From: Nocardiopsis xinjiangensis YIM 90004
Lineage (GTDB): Bacteria; Actinomycetota; Actinomycetes; Streptosporangiales; Streptosporangiaceae
Direction of reading: 5' to 3'
Assembly (NCBI RefSeq): GCF_000341145.1
Contig: NZ_ANBE01000046.1
Location: 34,866 to 67,320 of the forward strand
DNA: 32,455 nucleotides
A model generated the notes under the pieces. It was not told the origin of the DNA. It saw only the letters and a list, made by a program, of their open reading frames with translations, and ran no database searches. A program made the translations under genes and the position numbers. Of the stretch, positions 8,389 to 15,283 are shown piece after piece; positions within the stretch are counted from its first letter, which is position 1; every line of letters starts with the position of its first letter.

Positions 8389-9501
8389 ATGGCCGAGACA
8401 ACCGACACGCAGCCGCGGCACGAGACTCAGGTCAAGGTCGTGGTGCCCGACGAGCACACGATGGTCAGTCTGTTGGGCTCGGGCGACGAGCTCCTGCGTA
8501 CCCTGGAGCGCTCCTTCGACAGCGACATCCACGTGCGCGGCAACGAGTTCACGATCAGTGGCACCCCCGAGGAGACCGCAGTCGTGGTCCGCCTCGTCGA
8601 GGAGCTGATCGAGCTCGCGCAGAGCGGTACCCACGTCACCCCCGACACCATCGAGCGCATGATCCACATGCTCGGTGCCGGCGGCGAGCGCCCTGCGGAC
8701 GTGCTGACCACCAACATCTTGTCCAACCGCGGTAAGACGATCCGCCCCAAGACCGCCAACCAGAAGCGCTACGTCGACGTCATCGACAGGAACACGGTGG
8801 TCTTCGGCATCGGTCCCGCGGGAACCGGCAAGACCTACCTGGCGATGGCCAAGGCGGTCAAGGCACTGCAGGACAAAGAGGTCAACCGGATCATCCTGAC
8901 CCGTCCCGCGGTCGAGGCCGGCGAACGCCTCGGCTACCTGCCGGGCAGCCTGTACGACAAGATCGACCCGTACCTGCGTCCGCTCTACGACGCCCTGCAC
9001 GACATGCTCGATCCCGAGTCCATCCCCAAACTGATGGCCGCCGGGACGATCGAGGTCGCGCCCCTGGCGTTCATGCGCGGCAGGTCGTTGAACGACTCCT
9101 TCATCATCCTGGACGAGGCGCAGAACACCTCGCCGGAGCAGATGAAGATGTTTCTGACGCGGCTGGGTTTCGGGTCCAAGATCGTGGTCACCGGTGACGT
9201 CACCCAGGTCGACCTGCCCGGCGGACAGACCAGCGGCCTGCGCACCATCGAGCGCATCCTGGGTGACATCGACGACATCGCGTTCTGCCGGCTGGGCAGC
9301 GAGGACGTCGTCCGGCACAAGCTGGTCGGCCAGATCGTCGACGCCTACGGACGCTACGACGCCGAACAGGCCGTACGTCAGGGTGAGCGCCGGGGCCGCG
9401 GCGGAGCGCGCGGACAGGACCGGACCCCGAGCCGGGGCCCGGCCGAGACCTCCGGGCCCGCCGACGGCGAGCCGAGCGAGTCCGAGGACCGGGCAGACTA
9501 G
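8389..9501 (+). CDS. phoH: PhoH-like P-loop ATPase
   Basis: The 370-residue product has an N-terminal KH-like segment (1-100) and a PhoH ATPase core. Walker A is GPAGTGKT at 142-149, and Walker B is LDEAQ at 241-245, followed by NTSPEQMKMFLTRLGFGSKIVVTGD. The last 50 or so residues are Arg/Gly/Pro-rich and variable. PhoH proteins are ATP-dependent, RNA-associated ATPases often encoded beside ybeY, as here, which suggests a role in RNA processing or ribosome quality control; the older phosphate-starvation name comes from E. coli. Start is ATG 8389. A hairpin follows the stop, so phoH may be separately terminated from ybeY. Confidence 0.93.
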   Translation: MAETTDTQPRHETQVKVVVPDEHTMVSLLGSGDELLRTLERSFDSDIHVRGNEFTISGTPEETAVVVRLVEELIELAQSGTHVTPDTIERMIHMLGAGGERPADVLTTNILSNRGKTIRPKTANQKRYVDVIDRNTVVFGIGPAGTGKTYLAMAKAVKALQDKEVNRIILTRPAVEAGERLGYLPGSLYDKIDPYLRPLYDALHDMLDPESIPKLMAAGTIEVAPLAFMRGRSLNDSFIILDEAQNTSPEQMKMFLTRLGFGSKIVVTGDVTQVDLPGGQTSGLRTIERILGDIDDIAFCRLGSEDVVRHKLVGQIVDAYGRYDAEQAVRQGERRGRGGARGQDRTPSRGPAETSGPADGEPSESEDRAD

Positions 9502-9537
9502 TCAGGTACTCCCCGGGCGCACGGGGGAGCCTCCTGA
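9502..9537 (+). terminator. Imperfect hairpin after phoH
   Basis: TCAGG (9502-9506) pairs with CCTGA (9533-9537), and CTCCCCG (9509-9515) pairs with the G-rich arm 9522-9529, with a small internal loop. It starts right at the phoH stop. It may attenuate rather than fully stop readthrough into ybeY. Confidence 0.5.
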
Positions 9538-9645
9538 GACACGGCGCCGCGAGTCGGCGACTGCCCCGGCGGTCACCGGCTCGCGCAGCGCCCTGCCAAC
9601 GCCACTCGATCACGACCACGTCCAAGTAAGGCAGTCACTGAATCG

Positions 9646-10134
9646 ATGACCATCGAGGTCGCCAACGAATCCGGCGTCGCCGGCGTCGACGAGGAGCGTC
9701 TCTCCCGTCTGACCCGCCACGTGCTCGACGCGATGCGGGTGCACCCGCTCGCCGAGCTGTCCGTCGTCCTGGTCGACGAAGGGCCCATGACCGATCTGCA
9801 CGTGCGGTGGATGGATGAGCCCGGCCCCACCGACGTGCTGTCCTTCCCCATGGACGAGCTGCGTCCCGGCGGCCCGGGCCGCACCAGTGAGCCCGGTGTC
9901 CTGGGCGACGTCATCATCTGCCCCCAGGTGGCCCAACGCCAGGGCGAGACCGCCGGGCACGGTACTCGCGCCGAGATCGACCTGCTGTGCACGCACGGTA
10001 TTCTGCACCTGCTCGGGTTCGACCATGCCGAGCCCGAGGAACACAAGGAGATGTTCGGTCTGCAGGCCGAGATCCTGCAGTCCTGGGCCGAGAGCGAGGC
10101 TGCGGGTCCCACCGGGGATGAGAGGTCGCGGTGA
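9646..10134 (+). CDS. ybeY: Endoribonuclease YbeY
   Basis: This 162-residue UPF0054 family metalloenzyme carries the zinc-binding HGILHLLGFDH motif, with His117, His121 and His127. Upstream motifs include VDEGPMTDLHVRWMDEPGPTDVLSFPMDE and LGDVIICPQVA. YbeY is a single-strand-specific RNase needed for 16S rRNA 3' maturation and ribosome quality control. The stop overlaps the next start by 4 bases, coupling it to the CorC-like gene. The 144-base gap from phoH contains the hairpin at 9502-9537 and nothing else I can identify. Confidence 0.96.
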   Translation: MTIEVANESGVAGVDEERLSRLTRHVLDAMRVHPLAELSVVLVDEGPMTDLHVRWMDEPGPTDVLSFPMDELRPGGPGRTSEPGVLGDVIICPQVAQRQGETAGHGTRAEIDLLCTHGILHLLGFDHAEPEEHKEMFGLQAEILQSWAESEAAGPTGDERSR

Positions 10135-11507
10135 ACCCGGATTCCTGGAGCGACCTCGCCCCGCTGACGACGGGCGAACCGGTCGAGTGGGTCTCGGCCT
10201 TCGCCGCCGCCCTCGTTCTCACCGCCGTGGCCGGGTTCCTGGTCTCGGCCGAGGCCGCCGTGACCCGTGTTCTGTCGATGGGCGCGCCCGGGGCCGCCAA
10301 CACCGTGCGCACCACCCCGACCTCCCGTTCCTGGTCACGGGTGGCCGAGGACCCGACCCGTCACCTCAACGTGCTGCTGTTCCTGCGCGTGGTGTGCGAG
10401 GTGTGCGCTGTGCTGGCCACCGTGGTCGGCATGGTGTTCCTGCTGGGCCTGGGCTGGCCGGCGATCGTGCTGACGGCCGTGGCGATGATCGTGTTCGAGT
10501 CGGTGCTCATCGCGATCGCCCCGCGCATCCTGGGCCGTCAGTTCGCCGGTCCGATCGCCCGGGTCAGCGCCGCCGTGGTGCATCCGGCACAGGTCGTGTT
10601 GGGCCCGCTCGCGCAGCTGCTGGTGGGCGCCGGCCGTGCGTTGACCCCGCGCGGCAAGGGTGACCGGGACGGGCCCTTCAGCACGGAGGTGGAGCTGCGC
10701 CGGCTGGTGGACCTCGCGGAGAAGGGGGAGGTGATCGACCCCGAGGAACGCGAGATGATCCACTCGGTCTTCAAGCTCGACGACACGTCGGTGCGCGAGG
10801 TCATGGTGCCGCGCCCCGACATCGTCTTCACCGGACACGACACCCCCGTCGACGAGGTGCTCACCACCGCCCTGACCAGTGGTTACTCGCGCATCCCGGT
10901 GACGGGTGCGGACGAGGACGACGTGGTCGGCATCGTCTACCTCAAGGACCTGATCGAGCGCATAAGCGACCGTTGGCGGGCGGGCGCGGCGGACGCGTCG
11001 CCGCTGACGGCCGCCGACGTGCTGCGGCCGGCCCATTACGTGCCCGACACCAAACCCATCGACGAGCTGCTGCGCCAGATGCAGGGGCAGCGCAACCATC
11101 TCGCGGTTGCCATCGACGAGTACGGCGGTACGGCGGGCCTGGTGACGCTGGAGGACATCGTGGAGGAGATCGTCGGCGAGATCACCGACGAGTACGACCA
11201 CGAGATCCCTCCGGTGGTGCGCCTGGACAGTGACCGCGTGCGTGTGACGGCCCGGCTGCCGTTGGGCGAGTTGGCCGAGCTCTACCCCGACATCGACCTG
11301 GACGTGGACGATGTGGAGACGGTCGGCGGGCTCGTCGCGTTCGTGCTGGGGCGTGTCCCGGCCGGTGGGGCCCGCGCCGAATACGCTGGTCTGAGGTTGA
11401 CCCTGGAGGGCAAGAGCAGCCGCCGCAACCGGATGACGACGGTGATGGTGGAGCGCCTGCCCGAACAGCATCCACAGGAGACGGACATGAGGAGTACGGA
11501 GCAGTGA
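10131..11507 (+). CDS. Hemolysin-family/CNNM-type membrane protein with CBS pair and CorC_HlyC domain
   Basis: This 458-residue protein starts at GTG 10131 with GAGAGG upstream and overlaps ybeY by 4 bases. Residues about 15-190 form the DUF21/CNNM transmembrane domain with several hydrophobic helices. Two CBS domains follow (about 220-345, including VMVPRPDIVFTGHDTPVDEVL and HLAVAIDEYGGTAGLVTLEDIVEEIVGEI). The CorC_HlyC domain occupies about 360-445. Members are implicated in magnesium/cobalt homeostasis; the hemolysin name is historical. The ybeY-corC-(small gene)-era order is typical of actinobacteria. Confidence 0.92.
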   Translation: MNPDSWSDLAPLTTGEPVEWVSAFAAALVLTAVAGFLVSAEAAVTRVLSMGAPGAANTVRTTPTSRSWSRVAEDPTRHLNVLLFLRVVCEVCAVLATVVGMVFLLGLGWPAIVLTAVAMIVFESVLIAIAPRILGRQFAGPIARVSAAVVHPAQVVLGPLAQLLVGAGRALTPRGKGDRDGPFSTEVELRRLVDLAEKGEVIDPEEREMIHSVFKLDDTSVREVMVPRPDIVFTGHDTPVDEVLTTALTSGYSRIPVTGADEDDVVGIVYLKDLIERISDRWRAGAADASPLTAADVLRPAHYVPDTKPIDELLRQMQGQRNHLAVAIDEYGGTAGLVTLEDIVEEIVGEITDEYDHEIPPVVRLDSDRVRVTARLPLGELAELYPDIDLDVDDVETVGGLVAFVLGRVPAGGARAEYAGLRLTLEGKSSRRNRMTTVMVERLPEQHPQETDMRSTEQ

Positions 11508-11848
11508 CGGACACGACGGAGCTGGGCGCCGAGGACGGCAAGCTCATCACCCTGGCGCGGGCCTCCCGCGCCCGTAACGCTGCACCCGAGGGCGCCGCCG
11601 TGCGCGACGAGACGGGGCGCACCTATGTGGCCACGACGGTGGAGCTGCGCTCGCTGCGTCTGAGCGCGCTCCAGGCCGCGGTGGCCGCGGCGGTCTCCAG
11701 CGAGGCCTCCGCGTTGGAGGCGGCGGTCGTGGTGACCGACGCCGAGGAGTTGACCGAGGACGACCGCGCGGTCGCGGACGACCTGAAGACCCAGGTGACG
11801 GTGGTGGCCGCCCCGGACGGGGTGCCGTCGTCCATCGCCAAGCGCTGA
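11504..11848 (+). CDS. Cytidine-deaminase-like small protein lacking zinc ligands
   Basis: This 114-residue protein is translated from GTG 11504, overlapping the previous stop by 4 bases, and ends 10 bases before era. Its layout resembles a short cytidine deaminase: KLITLARASRARNAAPEGAAVRDETGRTYVATTVELRSLRLSALQAAVAAAVSS. In true enzymes the segment after SLRLSA carries a zinc-binding (H/C)AE motif, and a PCxxC motif follows; both are missing and the protein contains no Cys or His at all. It therefore cannot be a zinc deaminase. I recall a similar small gene between the hemolysin-type gene and era in mycobacteria and Streptomyces, so this is a conserved pseudoenzyme rather than a fresh pseudogene. 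Confidence 0.75.
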   Translation: MTDTTELGAEDGKLITLARASRARNAAPEGAAVRDETGRTYVATTVELRSLRLSALQAAVAAAVSSEASALEAAVVVTDAEELTEDDRAVADDLKTQVTVVAAPDGVPSSIAKR

Positions 11849-11858
11849 GAAGGCTTTG

Positions 11859-12815
11859 ATGAACGACCTCGACCTCGAGAAGCTGCGTCTGCCGCTGGAG
11901 ACGCCCTCCTACCCGGAGGGGTTCCGCAGTGGGTTCGCGTGCTTCGTCGGCCGCCCGAACGTGGGCAAGTCGACGCTGATGAACGCGCTGGTCGGGCAGA
12001 AGGTGGCGATCACCAGCAACCGGCCGCAGACCACGCGGCGTACGGTGCGCGGTATCGTGCACCGGCCCGAGGCGCAGCTCATCGTCGTCGACACCCCCGG
12101 GCTGCACAAGCCGCGCACCCTGTTGGGGGAGCGGTTGGACTCGCTGGTGCGTTCCACCCTGGTCGAGGTGGACGTGATCGTGTTCTGCATCCCGGCGGAC
12201 GAGCCCATCGGGCGGGGCGACACCTACATCGCCAAGGAGCTGGCGGAGCAGACCTCCACGCCTGTGGTGGCGGTGGTGACCAAGACCGACTTGGTGGACC
12301 GGGACGCGGTGGGCAGGCAGCTGCTGGCCGTCAGCGAGCTGGGGGACTGGGCCGACATCGTCCCGGTCTCGGCCGAAGGCGAGTTCCAGTTGGACACCGT
12401 CGCCGAGGTCATGTGCACGCACCTTCCCGAGGGGCCGCCCCTGTACCCGGACGGCGACCTCACCGACGAGCCCGAGGAGATGCTCGTGGCGGAGCTGGTG
12501 CGGGAGGCCGCCCTGGAGGGGGTGCGCGACGAACTGCCGCACTCGATCGCCGTGGTGGTGGACGAGATGAGCGAGCGTGAGGACAAGGAGCTCGTGGACA
12601 TCTACGCGTCGTTGTACGTGGAGCGCTCCAGCCAGAAGGCGATCGTGATCGGTACGAAGGGGGCCCGCCTGCGCGACGTGGGTTCGCGGGCACGCAAGCA
12701 GATCGAGGGTCTGTTGGGGCGCCGGGCGTTCCTGGACCTGCGGGTCCGGGTGGCCAAGGACTGGCAGCGCGACCCGAAGCTGCTGCGCAGGCTCGGTTTC
12801 GACCAGCAGACCTGA
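11859..12815 (+). CDS. era: GTPase Era
   Basis: Era is an essential GTPase that binds the 3' end of 16S rRNA during 30S assembly. The 318-residue product carries G1 GRPNVGKS (31-38), a Thr-rich G2 (PQTTRR), G3 DTPG (78-81), G4 TKTD (141-144, a normal variation of NKxD) and G5 VSAEGE. A C-terminal KH domain (about 220-318) has the IGTKGARLRDVG loop. I chose ATG 11859, 5 bases after AAGG, over the adjacent TTG 11856. It is the last gene of the ybeY-corC-era run and is followed by a strong terminator. Confidence 0.96.
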   Translation: MNDLDLEKLRLPLETPSYPEGFRSGFACFVGRPNVGKSTLMNALVGQKVAITSNRPQTTRRTVRGIVHRPEAQLIVVDTPGLHKPRTLLGERLDSLVRSTLVEVDVIVFCIPADEPIGRGDTYIAKELAEQTSTPVVAVVTKTDLVDRDAVGRQLLAVSELGDWADIVPVSAEGEFQLDTVAEVMCTHLPEGPPLYPDGDLTDEPEEMLVAELVREAALEGVRDELPHSIAVVVDEMSEREDKELVDIYASLYVERSSQKAIVIGTKGARLRDVGSRARKQIEGLLGRRAFLDLRVRVAKDWQRDPKLLRRLGFDQQT

Positions 12816-12834
12816 GGCGTTGGCCCTGTGTGCG

Positions 12835-12876
12835 AAGAGGACCCGGCGGGAGAGTGCTCTCCGGCCGGGTCCTCTT
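12835..12876. terminator. Strong bidirectional terminator (era / IclR gene)
   Basis: A perfect 13-bp stem (12835-12847 with 12864-12876) encloses a second 6-bp stem (12849-12854 with 12857-12862). It lies 19 bases past the era stop and 26 bases before the end of the convergent IclR-type gene. Confidence 0.85.
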
Positions 12877-12902
12877 GTGTGCGGGTCCGCTGGGTGAGCG
12901 GG

Positions 12903-13754
12903 TCAATTCTGGTTGTTGAGGTCGGTGGCCAGGGAGGCGGCGCACCGCTGCACGATGGGCGCGGCGTGGTCGACGAAGTCCCAGCTCACGCGGGCCTCCG
13001 GGCCGGACACGGAGACGGCCATGCCTGAGGGGGCGCCCTCGACGGGTACGGCCACGCAGCGTACGCCGATCTCCTGTTCGCCGTCGTCGATGGCGAAGCC
13101 CCGGTCACGGATGCGGCCGAGTTCGGTGACGAAGTCCTCGGGGGCGGTGATGGTGCGGTCGGTGGCGGCGGGCATGCCGGTGCGGGTGATGGCGGCCAGG
13201 GCTTCCTCGTCGGTGAGCTGGGCCAGGAGGGCCTTGCCGACACCGGCGGAGTGCGGCAGGACCCGGCGTCCCACCTCGGTGAACATGCGCATGGCGTGGG
13301 GTGAGGGCACCTGGGCGACGTAGATGACCTTGTCTCCGTCGAGCATGGCCAGGTTGGCGGTCTCGCCGAGCTCCTCGACCAGGTGGGCCAGATGGGGGCG
13401 GGCCCAGGTGCCGAGCATGCGGGAGGCCTTGTCGCCCAGGCCGATGAGGCGGGGGCCCAGGGCGTACCGGCGCGAGGGCAGTTGACGTACGTATCCGTTG
13501 CCGACGAGGGTGCGGATGATGCGGTGAATCGTCGGCAGGGGCAGGCTGGAGGAGTCGGCGAGCTGGCTGAGGGAGGCCTCGCCGCCCGCGTCGGCCATGA
13601 TCTCCAGCAGGGCGAAGGCGCGGTCCAGGGACTGCACGCCGCCTGCGCGCCGGGGAGCGTCCTCCACGGCGGAGGACACGTCCGTCCGGGGGGTCTGTGA
13701 GGGTGCCAAGGATCGTGCTCCCGTGCTGTCGGCCGCGGTGGTCACAGTCATCAT
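12903..13754 (-). CDS. IclR-family transcriptional regulator (AllR-like)
   Basis: This 283-residue regulator starts at ATG 13754 (a second ATG follows immediately). Residues 1-38 are a variable tail. An N-terminal IclR winged helix follows (about 39-100: GGVQSLDRAFALLEIMADAGGEASLSQLA..LPLPTIHRIIRTLVGNGYVRQ), then the IclR effector domain (about 105-275) with VIYVAQVPSPHAMRMFTEVGRR, HSAGVGKALLA and GVRCVAVPV. It is transcribed divergently from the DUF6986-allB operon. Its position inside a purine-degradation locus, and what is known of AllR in Streptomyces, make it the likely repressor of allantoin genes, released by allantoin or a related metabolite (inference). No good Shine-Dalgarno is visible. 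Confidence 0.88.
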   Translation of the reverse strand: MMTVTTAADSTGARSLAPSQTPRTDVSSAVEDAPRRAGGVQSLDRAFALLEIMADAGGEASLSQLADSSSLPLPTIHRIIRTLVGNGYVRQLPSRRYALGPRLIGLGDKASRMLGTWARPHLAHLVEELGETANLAMLDGDKVIYVAQVPSPHAMRMFTEVGRRVLPHSAGVGKALLAQLTDEEALAAITRTGMPAATDRTITAPEDFVTELGRIRDRGFAIDDGEQEIGVRCVAVPVEGAPSGMAVSVSGPEARVSWDFVDHAAPIVQRCAASLATDLNNQN

Positions 13755-13771
13755 TCTGCTATATGAAACCA

Positions 13772-13787
13772 GCTTCTCACGGGAAGC
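13772..13787. promoter_or_regulatory. Inverted repeat upstream of the IclR-type gene
   Basis: GCTTC, six bases, GAAGC forms a 5-bp inverted repeat 18 bases upstream of the regulator's start. It falls where its promoter should be and may be an autoregulatory operator. Confidence 0.4.
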
Positions 13788-13830
13788 GGTGCAGGGGCAT
13801 TCAGTAGCCCGGATGGGCCCACGATCGCCC

Positions 13831-13859
13831 TTGTTGTTCCGGATGGCAGAAGTTATTAT
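13831..13859 (+). promoter_or_regulatory. Probable promoter of the DUF6986-allB operon, with operator-like spacer
   Basis: TTGTTG (13831-13836) and TATTAT (13854-13859, five of six) are separated by exactly 17 bases. The spacer contains TTCCGGATGGCAGAA (13837-13851), a TTC-N9-GAA imperfect palindrome resembling other repeats in this locus, so a repressor there would occlude RNA polymerase. CGGAT (13840-13844) and ATCCG (13858-13862) form a further inverted pair. Confidence 0.5.
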
Positions 13860-13930
13860 CCGCATGTAGAAAACGTGGCCGGTTCTCGACCGAGGACCGG
13901 GTACCCCCACCGACGCAGGAGGACAGCCAC

Positions 13931-15205
13931 GTGGCGAGGGACGACCTGGAGGGCGTGGCCGCACTCGCGGCCGGGCTCGATGCCCGACTCAGCGAGGCCG
14001 ACACCCGGCTGGACAGCGACTACCCCGGCGCCCGAACCGGCCGCCAACCCGTGCACAGCGTCTATGTCCCCGCCGACCGGTTCCACGCGGGCCTGGCCGC
14101 CGACTGGGGCCGGCAGGCCCTGGCGGCGCTCGACGAGCACGCCCCCGAACCGGCCGACCTGGCCGCCGCCACCGGGCTGAGCGAGGCCGCCGTCGCCGAC
14201 GCGCTGCCCCGCGTGCGCGCCAAACTCGCCGAGGACCCCGTGGAGGACCTGCGGGTCGACCTCGAGGACGGCTACGGCGACCGCGGCGACGAGACCGAGG
14301 ACACCCACGTCCTGGCGGCGGCCGACGCCTTGGTCACCGACCTGGCGAAGGGGCAGGCGCCCGCCTACTTCGGGACCCGGATGAAGGGTATGGAGGCCGC
14401 AGGGCGGCACCGGGGGGTCCGCAGCCTCACCCTGTTCCTGCAGACCTTGCTGGAAGGGCACGGATCCCTGCCCGACGGATTGATCATCACGCTGCCCAAG
14501 ATCACCTCCGTCGAGCACGTGGAGGCGATGGTCTGGCTGACCGAGCAGCTCGAACGCCGCCTGGGCCTGCCCGAGGGGCGCCTGGGCTTCGAACTGCAGA
14601 TCGAGACGCCCCAGTCGGTCATGCTCAACGACGGCACCGCCGCGGTGGCGCCCATGATCCGCGCCGGCGCCGGCCGGGTCACCGCCCTGCACTACGGCAC
14701 CTACGACTACAGCGCCTCGATGGGTGTGCCCGCCGCGCACCAGAGCCTGGCCCATCCTGCGGCCGACCATGCCAAGGCCGTCATGCAGGTGGCGGCGGCC
14801 GGGACCGGGGTGTGGCTCTCCGACGGCGGCAGCAACGTCATGCCCACCGGCACCACCGACGAGGTCCGCTCCGCCTGGGGCCTGCACGCCGGCCTGGTAC
14901 GCCGCTCCCTGGAACGCGGTTACTACCAGGGCTGGGACCTGCATCCCCACCAGCTCCTCACCCGCCACTTGGCCACGTGCGTCTTCTACCGGGAGGCCTT
15001 CGCCCCGGCGGCCGAGCGCCTGCGCGCCTACCTGGGGCAGGCCTCGGGCAACGTCGTCGACGAACCCGCCACCGCCCAGGCCCTGGCCGCCGTGCTCGTG
15101 GCAGGTCTGGGCTGCGGTGCCCTGGAGGAGACCGAGGTCGTGGCGGCCACCGGAGCCGACACCGCCACACTGGTGTCCATGGCCCGACGCCGCGTGGGCC
15201 AGTAG
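13931..15205 (+). CDS. DUF6986 family HpcH/citrate-lyase-like aldolase superfamily protein
   Basis: This 424-residue protein starts at GTG 13931 with AGGAGGA 7 bases upstream. The fold looks like the phosphoenolpyruvate-binding TIM barrel of the HpcH/CitE/malyl-CoA-lyase group: DLEDG at 110-114, Arg150 in FGTRMKG, LPK at 188-190, Glu225 in LQIETPQSV and Asp259 in HYGTYDYSASMG. Glu225 and Asp259 align in character with the metal-ligand Glu and Asp of CitE-like enzymes. Family members usually make or break C-C bonds using glyoxylate, acetyl-CoA or pyruvate. Its place as first gene before allantoinase suggests it consumes glyoxylate or acts on ureidoglycolate; neither is proven. The promoter region is shared with the divergent IclR-type gene. 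Confidence 0.85.
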   Translation: MARDDLEGVAALAAGLDARLSEADTRLDSDYPGARTGRQPVHSVYVPADRFHAGLAADWGRQALAALDEHAPEPADLAAATGLSEAAVADALPRVRAKLAEDPVEDLRVDLEDGYGDRGDETEDTHVLAAADALVTDLAKGQAPAYFGTRMKGMEAAGRHRGVRSLTLFLQTLLEGHGSLPDGLIITLPKITSVEHVEAMVWLTEQLERRLGLPEGRLGFELQIETPQSVMLNDGTAAVAPMIRAGAGRVTALHYGTYDYSASMGVPAAHQSLAHPAADHAKAVMQVAAAGTGVWLSDGGSNVMPTGTTDEVRSAWGLHAGLVRRSLERGYYQGWDLHPHQLLTRHLATCVFYREAFAPAAERLRAYLGQASGNVVDEPATAQALAAVLVAGLGCGALEETEVVAATGADTATLVSMARRRVGQ

Positions 15206-15249
15206 GGACCGAGCCGCCCCTGCCCACAGGCCGCACCGAGGAAGGAGAC

Positions 15250-15273
15250 GGGCGCCCCACTCGCCGGGCGCCC
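15250..15273 (+). promoter_or_regulatory. Hairpin between the Shine-Dalgarno and the allB start codon
   Basis: Two copies of the self-complementary octamer GGGCGCCC (15250-15257 and 15266-15273) form an 8-bp stem with an 8-base loop. The only good Shine-Dalgarno, AAGGAG at 15242-15247, is 36 bases from ATG 15284. Folding the hairpin would reduce the effective spacing to about 12 bases. No in-frame ATG, GTG or TTG lies between them. Confidence 0.55.
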
Positions 15274-15283
15274 ACACACGCAC

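Noticed and set aside
7668..8408. Upstream extension of the sigma-factor frame through the HIT gene
   Set aside because: The extension has no sigma-factor homology and runs antisense to a well-defined HIT gene; ATG 7667 with a purine-rich leader fits the family.
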